Under the pieces are notes generated by a model. The model had not been told where the DNA came from. It searched no databases and saw only the letters and a list, made by a program, of their open reading frames with translations. From Achromobacter deleyi (GTDB taxonomy: Bacteria > Pseudomonadota > Gammaproteobacteria > Burkholderiales > Burkholderiaceae_B), in assembly GCF_902859705.1 (NCBI RefSeq), contig NZ_CADIJO010000037.1:1-49760 (forward strand): DNA of 49,760 nt. Reading direction: 5' to 3'. Each line of letters opens with the position of its first letter. Positions within the stretch are counted from its first letter, which is position 1. Positions 32,961-41,068 of the stretch are shown here, one piece after another. The translations under genes were made by a program, and so were the position numbers.

Positions 32961-33875
32961 TCAGATGGGGTCCCAGTCGATCACGTCGGGCGAACGCTCC
33001 AACGCGTAGAAGTGCTTGCGCATGGCGGGCACGGCGATCTCGCCGATGCTTTCGGGCGTCCAGCCATCGCTGTGGTGCACGCTGCGCACAGGACGCGGCT
33101 GGCTCATCAGCATGATCTCGTTGGCGCGCACCGCGAAGATCTGCGCGGTGACTTCGCTGGCCGCATCGCTGGCCAGGTACACGGCCAGGGGCGCGACCTT
33201 GCCGGCTTCCATCTTCTTGAGTTTCTCGACGCGCGCCTTTTCCTCGTCGGTCTCGGCGGGAATGGAACTGGTCATGCGGCTCCAGGCAAAGGGCGCGATG
33301 CAGTTCGAACGCACGCGATAGCGCGCCATGTCCAGCGCGATGGACTTGGACAACGCCACGATGCCCAGCTTGGCGGCTGCGTAGTTGGCCTGGCCGAAGT
33401 TGCCGATCAGTCCCGAGGTGGACGTCATGTGCACGAAGGCGCCCGATTCCTGCTCGCGAAAATACGGCGCCGCCGCACGGCTCATGAAGAACGAACCGTT
33501 CAGGTGCACGTCGATGACCTGGCGCCACTCTTCTTCGCTCATCTTGTGGAACACGCGATCGCGCAGATTGCCGGCGTTGTTGACCACCGCGTCGATGCGG
33601 CCGAAGGCGTCGATGGCGGTCTGCACGATCCGGCTGGCGCTGTCGTACGCCGCCACGCTGTCGGTGTTGGCCACCGCTTGCCCGCCCGCCGCGATGATCT
33701 CGCGCACCACGGCGTGCGCGGGGCCGTCGCCGCCGCCTTCGCCGGTGAGCGACACGCCGATATCGTTGACCACCACCTTGGCGCCCGCCTGCGCCATGGC
33801 CAACGCAACGCCGCGGCCGATACCGCCGCCCGCACCCGTCACGACCACTACCTTGCCGGAAACAATACCGCTCAT
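32961..33875 (-). CDS. SDR dehydrogenase, HSD17B4 (3R)-hydroxyacyl-CoA type
   Basis: 304 residues, long for a simple SDR. VVVVTGAGGGIGRGVA is the cofactor loop, NNAGN follows, and catalytic Ser, Tyr and Lys are found in HMTSTSGLIG and YAAAKLG. The segment VVVNDIGVSLTGEGGGDGPA resembles the peroxisomal multifunctional enzyme 2 dehydrogenase domain. With the MaoC hydratase it would form the (R)-route of beta-oxidation. The ATG at 33875 has AGGAG upstream. It is the first gene of the leftward operon, divergent from a lysR gene. Confidence 0.9.
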   Translation of the reverse strand: MSGIVSGKVVVVTGAGGGIGRGVALAMAQAGAKVVVNDIGVSLTGEGGGDGPAHAVVREIIAAGGQAVANTDSVAAYDSASRIVQTAIDAFGRIDAVVNNAGNLRDRVFHKMSEEEWRQVIDVHLNGSFFMSRAAAPYFREQESGAFVHMTSTSGLIGNFGQANYAAAKLGIVALSKSIALDMARYRVRSNCIAPFAWSRMTSSIPAETDEEKARVEKLKKMEAGKVAPLAVYLASDAASEVTAQIFAVRANEIMLMSQPRPVRSVHHSDGWTPESIGEIAVPAMRKHFYALERSPDVIDWDPI

Positions 33876-34023
33876 TGGGCCTACTCCTGTGCCGCGGCGC
33901 GCACGCCGCATGGAAAACAGTTCCGCGTCAAACCCGATGGTTTACGGGGTTGCCCCATGGTATGTTCGTGACGGCATTCGAAGAATTCAAAATTAGAAAT
34001 GCCCCCCTTCTGTGTGGTGGAAC

Positions 34024-34923
34024 ATGAGACATGATCTGACTGACCTGCGGCTCTTCCTGAACGTGGGAGAAACGCTGAATCTGACGCGCGCGGCCGAACG
34101 CACGTTCCTGTCGCTACCCGCCGCCAGCGCGCGGGTCAAGCACATGGAAGAAGCCTTCAAGGCGCGCCTGCTGGTGCGCATGGCGACCGGCGTGGCACTG
34201 ACACCGGCGGGCGAAGTGCTGCTAAAGCACGCCAACGCCGTGTTCCGCCAGCTCGAATGCCTGAACGCCGATCTGCAGCCCTATGCCAGCGGCCTGAAGG
34301 GCCGGCTGCGCCTGCTGGCCAACACCACCGCCACCAATTCCTTCCTGGCCGACGCACTGTCGACCTTCCTGGCGGAAAACCCCGACGTCGACGTGGAACT
34401 CGAGGAAAAGATCTCGGGCGACATCGTCATCGCGATCCGCGCCGGGGCCGGCGATCTTGGCCTGGTGGCCGGCAATATCGATGTCGAAGGCCTGGACGTG
34501 ACCCCGCTGTTCCGCGACGAACTGACGGTGGTGACGTCGCTGGACCACCCGCTGGCCGCCTCGAAGTCGGCCCATTTCGTCGACCTGGTGGATGCCTACC
34601 AGTTCGTCGGCATCCACCCAGACAGCGCCATCCAGACCTTCCTGGAAGACATCGCCAGCGGCCTGGGCAAGCGCATCTGCCAACGCGTGCACGTGGGCAG
34701 TTTCGAGGCCGTGTGCCGCATGGTGGAAGCCGGCGCCGGCATCGCCGTGGTGCCCCGCGCCTGCGCCGCGCGCTACAGCCGCCCCGACGCGCTGCACGTG
34801 CTGAAACTGGAAGACCCCTGGGCCCTGCGCGACCGCCTGCTGTGCCGCCAACGCGGCCGCGACCTGCCCAGCTTCGCCGAGTGCTTCATCGAACACGTGC
34901 AACGCGCGGCGCGCGGCCAGTAG
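34024..34923 (+). CDS. LysR-family transcriptional regulator (first copy)
   Basis: 299 residues. The N-terminal winged helix-turn-helix (LRLFLNVGETLNLTRAAERTFLSLPAASARVKHME) is followed by the periplasmic-binding-protein-like effector domain. The ATG at 34024 gives MRHDLTDLRLF, the usual LysR start; a GTG at 34012 would add four residues. It is divergent from the SDR operon across 148 bp, which contains an AT-rich stretch with ATTCGAAGAAT near 33977 that could belong to a LysR box. It is the likely activator of that operon. Confidence 0.9.
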   Translation: MRHDLTDLRLFLNVGETLNLTRAAERTFLSLPAASARVKHMEEAFKARLLVRMATGVALTPAGEVLLKHANAVFRQLECLNADLQPYASGLKGRLRLLANTTATNSFLADALSTFLAENPDVDVELEEKISGDIVIAIRAGAGDLGLVAGNIDVEGLDVTPLFRDELTVVTSLDHPLAASKSAHFVDLVDAYQFVGIHPDSAIQTFLEDIASGLGKRICQRVHVGSFEAVCRMVEAGAGIAVVPRACAARYSRPDALHVLKLEDPWALRDRLLCRQRGRDLPSFAECFIEHVQRAARGQ

Positions 34924-35149
34924 CCGCCACAGATAGTGTCCGCTGACCGAACGCGGCATGCCGGCGAAAGAGGGGCTTTTGAAAATGTGTAGCGGCAAAA
35001 GCGGCGCGGAGGCAAATAATAAAAAAAGCCCCGGCCGTGCATGACGCGCGGCAACGCAGAAGACGGGGCGGGCAGGCGGCAGGGCACCGCGTGGTTCTGG
35101 TGCGGTTTGCGGCCAGGCCACCGACAAGAACGACCCTCAGGAGACCGCC

Positions 35150-36133
35150 TTGCAAGATCCTCAACGCCGCCGCGTCATCGCGGGGCTGGGCGCCGCGTGC
35201 GCCACCGCCATGCTTCCCAAGTTCGCCCGTGCCGCCACCTGGCCCGGCCACGCCGTGACCTTCATCGTGCCGTTTCCCGCCGGCGGCCCGGTGGACACGA
35301 CCGCCCGCTTCACGACCCAACCCCTGGGCCACCTGTGGTCGGTGCCCACGGTCGTGGACAACCGCTCGGGCGCAGGCGGCATCGTAGGCGCCCAATTCGC
35401 GGCCAAGGCCGAACCCGACGGCTACAACTTCTTTTTCGCCTCGATCCACCATGCGGTGCTGCCAAGCCTGCGCGACAACCTGACGTACGACATCACGCGC
35501 GATTTCGTGCCGGTCGGCATGGCGGCGGTCTTCCCGATCGTGCTGGTGGTGAACCCGTCGCTACCGGTGAATTCGGTGAGCGAACTGATCGCGTATGCGA
35601 AGGCGAACCCCGGAAAGCTGTCGTTCAGTTCGTCGGGCACGGGCGGCGGCACGCACCTGGCGGGCGAGCTGTTCAACGCGATGGCCGGCGTCAAGATCCA
35701 ACACATCCCGTACCGAGGCAGCGCCCCGGCGATGCAAGACCTGCTGGGCGGCCAGGTACAAGTGATGTTCGCCGACGGGCCGTCCGCCGTGCCGCACCTG
35801 AAGACAGGCAAGGTGCGCGCGCTGGGGGTCGGCAATCCGACGCGCTCAAGCATGCTGCCGGACGTGCCGACGATTGCAGAGTCGGGGTTGCCGGGCTACG
35901 AGGCGTATTCCTGGAGCGGGCTGATGGCACCTAAGGGGACGCCGGGGGAGATCGTTTCTAAACTGAACGCCGATTTGGTGAAGGTCTTGTCTGACGCGGG
36001 GACAGCGAAGGCTATGTTGGCGGCTGGGGCTGAGCCTAAGCCTGGGAGTGCTGGGGAATTTGGGGAGTTTGTGAGGGGCGAGGTTGTTAAGTGGCGGGAG
36101 TTGATCAGGAAGGCGGATATTAAATTGGAGTAG
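35150..36133 (+). CDS. Bug-family periplasmic solute-binding protein with Tat signal (second copy)
   Basis: 327 residues. The N-terminus QDPQRRRVIAGLGAACATAM has a twin-arginine type signal (RRRVIAG), unlike the Sec signals of the other two Bug proteins in the window. VTFIVPFPAGGPVDTTAR, DNRSGAGGIVGAQFA and EPDGYNFFF are the Bug hallmarks. A TTG start is inferred from AGGAG located eight bases upstream. No transporter membrane genes are nearby. The last 65 or so codons switch to GGG/GTT/CCT-type usage, unlike the rest of the gene, as it approaches the repeat region. Confidence 0.9.
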   Translation: MQDPQRRRVIAGLGAACATAMLPKFARAATWPGHAVTFIVPFPAGGPVDTTARFTTQPLGHLWSVPTVVDNRSGAGGIVGAQFAAKAEPDGYNFFFASIHHAVLPSLRDNLTYDITRDFVPVGMAAVFPIVLVVNPSLPVNSVSELIAYAKANPGKLSFSSSGTGGGTHLAGELFNAMAGVKIQHIPYRGSAPAMQDLLGGQVQVMFADGPSAVPHLKTGKVRALGVGNPTRSSMLPDVPTIAESGLPGYEAYSWSGLMAPKGTPGEIVSKLNADLVKVLSDAGTAKAMLAAGAEPKPGSAGEFGEFVRGEVVKWRELIRKADIKLE

Positions 36134-36157
36134 GTCAGGGGGTGGGGTTCTTGAGTC

Positions 36158-36319
36158 GCGCTTGGCGGTGTCAGCGGGCAGAGGGCGGGGCTACGATTGC
36201 GGTCCGGAGCCTTCGCTCCGGACTTCCCCGTCGTCATCTTCGTCCGCCTTCGGCTCCCTTCAGATTCCCTCGGGCGCATCTACACGCCCCGCCCTCTGCC
36301 CGCCGACACCGCCAAGCGC
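36158..36319. repeat. Palindromic element 1: 34-bp arms around shared core
   Basis: Arms 36158-36191 and 36286-36319 are inverted repeats of 34 bp with one mismatch. Between them lies a core (36193-36280) that recurs, inverted, in the second element. The core contains a hairpin TCCGGAG-CCTTCG-CTCCGGA and a second small stem. The arms are unrelated to those of element 2. Confidence 0.85.
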
Positions 36320-36496
36320 TCACACTGTAGATTCGCGTCGGACGTTGGGGCGGGCGGTGTGCTTGGCATGGTAGCCACGGTCAGAGTGGGGTGGGCGGGG
36401 TGGGACGGTGCCCGTCTCGTGCCGGCCGCGCGGGCGGCCTTACGAGACTTACGCGGCGTCTTGCGGGCACCGATGGCGCTATCGCGTGTGGGTGGC

Positions 36497-36535
36497 GATG
36501 CTGGTGGTCGACGCTGGTGGTTGATGCTGGTGGTG
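36497..36535 (+). repeat. Three 13-bp tandem repeats (GAYGCTGGTGGTN)
   Basis: Three consecutive 13-bp units, GATGCTGGTGGTC, GACGCTGGTGGTT, GATGCTGGTGGTG, in non-coding DNA between the two palindromic elements. Confidence 0.6.
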
Positions 36536-36879
36536 TTAGAGCGGCCTGTTTTGTGCGTGCCTGGTGCTGGTGCAAATGCGGCAGTATCTATCGGCGCGGA
36601 TGCCGTGGCGTTCGACGTCAGTGCGCAGCGCCCGATGGGCGGCGCGCGAGACGGTCCGCATGCGCAAGCCAGTGCCTGCTCGCGCCGCCCATCACCGCCC
36701 CTCCCCCCGAACGTAGGGAACCAAAAGAACCCCACTCTCCAATAGCGCGAAGCGCCGCCGCAACACATTCCAGCAACGCAATGCCAAACGTGGCCGCCCG
36801 CGCGGCCGCGGCTTGGCGACCCTGCAGATTCCATTCCCTGAACACGGGTCTAGCAGCGCATCAAACCCAGACGCACGTA

Positions 36880-37043
36880 GCCCCTGGCGGGGGTGGCATG
36901 CGGAGTGGGCAACCTCGATGCGCCCGAGGGAATCTGAAGGAGGGGCCGTAGGCCCGGACGAAGATGACGAAGGGGAAGTCCGGAGCGAAGGCTCCGGACC
37001 GCAATCGTGGGCGCCCACTCCGCATGCCACCCCCGCCAGGGGC
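36880..37043. repeat. Palindromic element 2: perfect 31-bp arms around the same core, inverted
   Basis: Arms 36880-36910 and 37013-37043 are a perfect 31-bp inverted repeat. The core at 36917-37008 is the reverse complement of that of element 1, except for a changed internal hairpin (GGGCC-TAC-GGCCC type instead of CCGCCTTCGG) and one substitution next to the CCCC run. Confidence 0.88.
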
Positions 37044-37128
37044 GACCTACGAAGATCAACCGACCGCACAACCCAAACAAAATCACATAAGTAAAAACAA
37101 AAACCACAAAAGAAGTAATCAAGCAATC

Positions 37129-38094
37129 TCAAGAAATACGAAGCAATGTTTTCCTTGCCTCTCGATACTCTGCCTCCAGCAATGCCACCAGATCTGCCAC
37201 CGCCAAGATCTCTTGGCTTGAACCCACGCCCTGGCCCGCGCTCCAGATGTCTTTCCATGGGGTGGGGCGGGTGGATTTGTCCAGGTTGGGGGGTGGGGGT
37301 GTTGTTTGCCTTTTTATGTGGTGGGGATCCAGGCCTGCGGCCTGGATGCTGGGGATCAGGTAGTTGGCGGGGACGCCGGAAAAATAGGGGGTGTTGAGTA
37401 CGTCTGCGGCTTGCGCGCCTAACACCATTTCCCTATAGGCTTCGTTTGCCAGGGATTCGTGCGTCGCGATGAAGCGGGTGCCCATGTAGGCGAAGTCGCA
37501 GCCCAGGGCCTCGGCGGCCAGGATGTCCTTGCCGTGGCTGATGCAGCCCGACAGGGCCAGCGGGCCGTCGTAGAACGCGCGGATTTCGTTGACCAGGGCG
37601 ATCGGGTTCAGTTGGCCTGCGTGACCGCCTGCGCCGGCGGCTACCAGGATCAGGCCGTCCACGCCCGCGTCCAGCGCGCGCTTGGCGTGGCGGACCGTTG
37701 TTACGTCGTGGTAGACCTGGCCGCCGTAGGCGTGGGCGGCGCGCACCACGGCTTCCGGAGGGTACAGCGATGTGATCAGCAGCGGCACCTGGCGTTCCGC
37801 GCAGATTGCCAGGTCGCCTTGCCAGCGGGCGTTGCTGGGGTGCACGATCAGGTTCACTCCGTACGGCGCGACCTGCGTGCCTGGCGATGCGCGGCGGGTC
37901 GCGGCCAGGCGGGTTTCGATGCGGGTGATCCACTCGTGCAGCTGTTCCTGCGGACGGGCGTTCAGTGATGGGAACGTGCCGATGATGCCGGCGCCGCATT
38001 GCGCGGCCACCAGATCCGGGCCCGAGACCAGGAACATGGGGGCGCCGATGATCGGCAATCGGGTTTGCGTGCGCAAGGCGGGCGTTCGGCTCAT
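37129..38094 (-). CDS. Nitronate monooxygenase family protein
   Basis: 321 residues, FMN-dependent TIM barrel of the 2-nitropropane dioxygenase/NMO family. LPIIGAPMFLVSGPDLV at the start, AAGAGGHAGQLNP (phosphate-binding loop region with the His) and DFAYMGTRFIATHES are characteristic. The family oxidises alkyl nitronates such as propionate-3-nitronate; enoyl-reductase-like members also exist, so the substrate is uncertain. The ATG at 38094 is preferred over a TTG at 38118. It lies 34 bases after the stop of the third Bug gene, in the same operon. The 3' quarter has different codon use (CCC, AAA, ACA). Confidence 0.87.
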   Translation of the reverse strand: MSRTPALRTQTRLPIIGAPMFLVSGPDLVAAQCGAGIIGTFPSLNARPQEQLHEWITRIETRLAATRRASPGTQVAPYGVNLIVHPSNARWQGDLAICAERQVPLLITSLYPPEAVVRAAHAYGGQVYHDVTTVRHAKRALDAGVDGLILVAAGAGGHAGQLNPIALVNEIRAFYDGPLALSGCISHGKDILAAEALGCDFAYMGTRFIATHESLANEAYREMVLGAQAADVLNTPYFSGVPANYLIPSIQAAGLDPHHIKRQTTPPPPNLDKSTRPTPWKDIWSAGQGVGSSQEILAVADLVALLEAEYREARKTLLRIS

Positions 38095-38128
38095 AGGCAG
38101 GTTCCGGGTGCGGTTCAACAGAAAGGGG

Positions 38129-39112
38129 TCAGTTCGCCTGGATGTTCGCGCTCTGGATCACATCCGCCCATAGCGCGTACTCGCGGTCGATGCGGTCTTG
38201 CAGCGCCGCGGCGTCGCCCGTGTTGATCGTGTAGCCGCCTTCCGTCATCGCGCGGCGAAACGCCGGGTCTTGCGATACGTCCGACAGTGCGCGGGTCAGG
38301 CGGGCGCGGATGTTGTCCGGCAGCTTCTTCGGCGCCACCAGCGCGTACCAGCCCACCACCTCGTAGTCTTTCATGCCCGCCTCGATCATCGTCGGCACGT
38401 CCGGCAGCTCGGGATTGCGCGTGCGTGACGTGACCGCCAGCGCGCGCGCCTTGCCGCTCTTGATGAACGGGATCGCCGTGCTGGTGATGTCGAACATGAA
38501 CGTGATCTTGCCGCTCACCACGTCCATCATCGCCGGTGAATTGCCGCGGTAGGGCACGTGCAGCATCGGCACACCTGCCTGCTTTTTCAGCAGCTCGGCC
38601 GACAGGTGGTTCGATGCCCCGATGCCTGCCGATCCGAACGACACCGCGTCGGGGTGGGCGCGGGCGTAGTCCACCAGTTCGGCCACGCTCTTGGCGGGCG
38701 CCTGCGGGCCGATCAGCAGCACGTTGGCGTAGTCCACGATCAGGCCGATCAGCGAGAAGTCCTTGCGCGGATCGAATAGCGTACTGCGCTGCACCAGCGG
38801 CGACATCGTCAGCGTAGGGCTGGCGGCAAAGCCCAGCAGGTAGCCGTCGGGCGGCGCCTTGGCCGTGGCGTCGGACGCGATCATGCCGCTTGCGCCCGCG
38901 CGGTTTTCCACCACTACGGCCTGGCCCAGCTTGTCGCCCAGGTACTTGGCGAAGACGCGCGCGGTGGTGTCCACCGGGCCGCCCGGGGCGTAGCCCACCA
39001 GCAGGCGGATCGGCCGGTCGGGATAGGCATTGTCGGCGGCGGCGGGGGCGCCGGTCGCCAGGGCTGCGGCGAAAGTCGCCGCGGCCAGCAGGGGCTTGAT
39101 GTTCACGCTCAT
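38129..39112 (-). CDS. Bug-family periplasmic solute-binding protein (third copy)
   Basis: 327 residues. A Sec signal peptide (KPLLAAATFAAALATGAPAAA) precedes YPDRPIRLLVGYAPGGPVDTTAR, ENRAGASGMIASD and PPDGYLLGF. Like the other Bug proteins here it has no TctA/TctB partners. It heads the pair with nitronate monooxygenase; the next gene upstream (thiolase-like) points the same way at a distance of 167 bp, so it may belong to that catabolic unit. Confidence 0.92.
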   Translation of the reverse strand: MSVNIKPLLAAATFAAALATGAPAAADNAYPDRPIRLLVGYAPGGPVDTTARVFAKYLGDKLGQAVVVENRAGASGMIASDATAKAPPDGYLLGFAASPTLTMSPLVQRSTLFDPRKDFSLIGLIVDYANVLLIGPQAPAKSVAELVDYARAHPDAVSFGSAGIGASNHLSAELLKKQAGVPMLHVPYRGNSPAMMDVVSGKITFMFDITSTAIPFIKSGKARALAVTSRTRNPELPDVPTMIEAGMKDYEVVGWYALVAPKKLPDNIRARLTRALSDVSQDPAFRRAMTEGGYTINTGDAAALQDRIDREYALWADVIQSANIQAN

Positions 39113-39279
39113 GTCTCCTTGGGGATAGGCCGGTCGCAGAGCGGAACGAAGCGTGCGCGCCTACGCCGGCCTTTGTTTCAGCGGCTGGGGATAAGTGGCG
39201 CCGCGAGTTTGGGAAAGACGGTGGGGAAAAATCGTGTCGCTGCGGATATCGGGTTCTGCCGGGAACATCGTGGTGGAAG

Positions 39280-40452
39280 CTACAGCGTGGCGGCGGTGCC
39301 GAGGATGGCGGTGGACTGGCTGGACAGCGTGCCGCCGTTGCCATGCACCAGCGCCAGGTCGGCGCCGGACACCTGGCGCGCACCGGCTTCGCCGCGCAAC
39401 TGCCTGACCGCCTCGATCATGATGAAGACGCCGTACATGCCGGGATGCACGCAGCACAGACCGCCGCCGTTGGTGTTCACCGGCAGCCGTCCGCCCGGGG
39501 CGATCGCGCCGTCGGCAATGAAGTCGCGCGCCTCGCCCTTGGCGCAAAAGCCCAGGTCTTCCAGGAACAGCAACGTGTTGATGGTGAAGGCGTCGTACAG
39601 CTCCACCACGTCGATGTCGCGTGGGGCGACGCCGGCCATGGCGTAGGCGCGGCGGCCGGACTCCGCTGCCGCCGTCACCGTCAGGTCTTCCATGGACGAG
39701 ATCTGCCGGTTCCAGACCGCGGTGGCGTTGCCCAGCACGTACACCGGCGGGCGCGGCAGGTCGCGGGCGCGTTCGGCGCGCACCAGCACATAGGCGCCGG
39801 CGCCGTCGGTCACCAGGCAGCAGTCGCGCACGCTCAAGGGGTCCGACACCATGCGCGCCGACAGGATCTGTTCCAGCGTGGCCGGCTCGCGCAGTTGCGC
39901 CTCGGGGTTGAGCTGGGCCCACTGGTTGGCGGCCAGCGCCACCCGGGCCAGGTCTTCGCGGCGGGTGCCGTACTGGTGCATGTGGCGCGCGGCGGCCAGC
40001 GCATACGACGACAGCGGGCTGAGCGGGTCGTACGGCGTTTCGTAGGGCTGCGGATCGAACTGCTTGCGCACGCGGCCGATCTCGGCGCGGCTCAGGGTGG
40101 ACGTGCGCTGGGTGCTGCCGTAGCAGACCAGTACCGCGTTGCATTGGCCCGAGGCCAGCGCATGCAGCGCGGGCAGCAGGTGCGCCACGAAGCTGGAGCC
40201 GCCCAGCATGGTGCTGTCGATGAAGGTCGGGCGGATGCCCAGGTGTTCGATCACCGGCATCGCCCACATCGGTGCGGCCACGCTGGCCGTGCACAGGCCG
40301 TCGATGTCCTGCATCGTCAGGCCCGCGTCGGCGACGGCGCGCTGCGCGGCCTGCACCAGGATTTCCATTTCGGTATAGCCGTTGGCCTGGCCCAGGCCGG
40401 CATGGCCCACGCCGGCCACCGCGACGGCGCCGCGCAGATCGTTCAGCGTCAT
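39280..40452 (-). CDS. Thiolase-fold protein without thiolase cysteines, probable Ltp2-type aldolase
   Basis: 390 residues, SCP2-thiolase-like fold. Where thiolases have the nucleophilic Cys (VNxxCxSG) this protein reads FIDSTMLGGSS, and the late CxG motif is HGNGGTLSSQS; both catalytic cysteines are missing. The His region is kept as CVHPGMYG, and Tyr residues occur in ELYDAFT and GMYGVF, similar to the tyrosines used by the retro-aldolase Ltp2. It overlaps the DUF35 gene by four bases; DUF35 proteins are obligate partners of such aldolases. A carbon-carbon cleaving aldolase role is therefore more likely than thiolysis. The ATG is at 40452. Confidence 0.83.
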   Translation of the reverse strand: MTLNDLRGAVAVAGVGHAGLGQANGYTEMEILVQAAQRAVADAGLTMQDIDGLCTASVAAPMWAMPVIEHLGIRPTFIDSTMLGGSSFVAHLLPALHALASGQCNAVLVCYGSTQRTSTLSRAEIGRVRKQFDPQPYETPYDPLSPLSSYALAAARHMHQYGTRREDLARVALAANQWAQLNPEAQLREPATLEQILSARMVSDPLSVRDCCLVTDGAGAYVLVRAERARDLPRPPVYVLGNATAVWNRQISSMEDLTVTAAAESGRRAYAMAGVAPRDIDVVELYDAFTINTLLFLEDLGFCAKGEARDFIADGAIAPGGRLPVNTNGGGLCCVHPGMYGVFIMIEAVRQLRGEAGARQVSGADLALVHGNGGTLSSQSTAILGTAATL

Positions 40453-40850
40453 GGCGCCTCCTTGTTGGGAACGAAAACCACCAGGCCGCGGCCCTCGGTG
40501 ACCGCCACCTGTGCCCGCACCGCCATGCCGATGCGCACGGCGTCGGGCGCGATGCCGTCGACCCGGCTCATCAGGCGCACGCCTTCGGCCAGGTCGATCA
40601 GCGCCACGTTGTAGTCGCCGCCCGCCTCGGGCTTGCGCCGCACCACGGTGGTGGAGTAGACGGTGCCGCGCCCGTCGGGCGTTTTCCAGGACAGCTGGTC
40701 GGCGCCGCAATGCGGGCAGAGCATGCGGGGATAGAACACGGCGCGGTCGCAGGCGGCGCAGTGCTGGATCAGGAAGCGGCCCTGGTCCAGCGCCTGGCGG
40801 TACTGCGCGTCGACGCCGGTGGCGGCGTCGTTCGGGGCGGTAGCGGTCAT
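40449..40850 (-). CDS. DUF35 zinc-ribbon/OB-fold protein, partner of the thiolase-like protein
   Basis: 133 residues. A rubredoxin-like zinc ribbon (CAACDRAVFYPRMLCPHC, four Cys) is followed by an OB fold. These small proteins bind and gate the CoA substrate for thiolase-fold synthases and aldolases. The ATG at 40850 gives MTATAPNDAA. Overlapping gene ends (ATGA) indicate a fixed complex with the following product. It is divergent from the acyl-CoA dehydrogenase pair across 218 bp. Confidence 0.9.
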   Translation of the reverse strand: MTATAPNDAATGVDAQYRQALDQGRFLIQHCAACDRAVFYPRMLCPHCGADQLSWKTPDGRGTVYSTTVVRRKPEAGGDYNVALIDLAEGVRLMSRVDGIAPDAVRIGMAVRAQVAVTEGRGLVVFVPNKEAP

Positions 40851-41068
40851 TGCATGGGGTTTCCGGGTTGACGAGCCGCCAGTGTCGGGGCTGGTGCCGG
40901 CGCATGCCATTCTTCATTGCTGAAGCAGGCCTTTTGCCGGCCCGTAGTGCCTGCGGTGGGGCGACGCGGGGCCGGGTCCCTACATCGCCGCAAAAGCCGC
41001 CCTTCGGCAACCGCAGATTGTCCGGGCGGGGCGGGCCATGGCTAGATACCGGTCAAAGGAGACAGGCC

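Larger units (their letters stand above)
36134..37128. other. Non-coding repeat-rich kilobase
   Basis: About 1 kb between convergent genes with no credible coding sequence: the open frames are low-complexity and cross the palindromes. It holds two long palindromic elements with a shared core (36158-36319 and 36880-37043), a 13-bp tandem repeat, and blocks of strong strand bias (G-rich to about 36640, then C-rich). The tail 37060-37130 is A-rich. No tRNA, integrase or attachment-like duplication was recognised. Confidence 0.7.

Noticed and set aside
34973..35033. GGGGCTTTT ... AAAAAAAGCCCC considered as a terminator after the lysR gene
   Set aside because: The arms are about 40 bases apart and no T run follows the hairpin on the plus strand.
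36497..36535. Short tandem repeats considered as a CRISPR or plasmid iteron array
   Set aside because: Only three 13-bp units with no spacers, and no cas or replication gene nearby.
36280..36834. A 184-codon open frame on the minus strand inside the repeat kilobase
   Set aside because: It starts within unique sequence but runs into palindromic element 1, has low-complexity Thr/Pro/Ala stretches, no ribosome-binding site and no recognisable motif.
36391..36951. A 186-codon open frame on the plus strand crossing into palindromic element 2
   Set aside because: It overlaps an equally long frame on the other strand and ends inside repeat DNA; composition is not protein-like.
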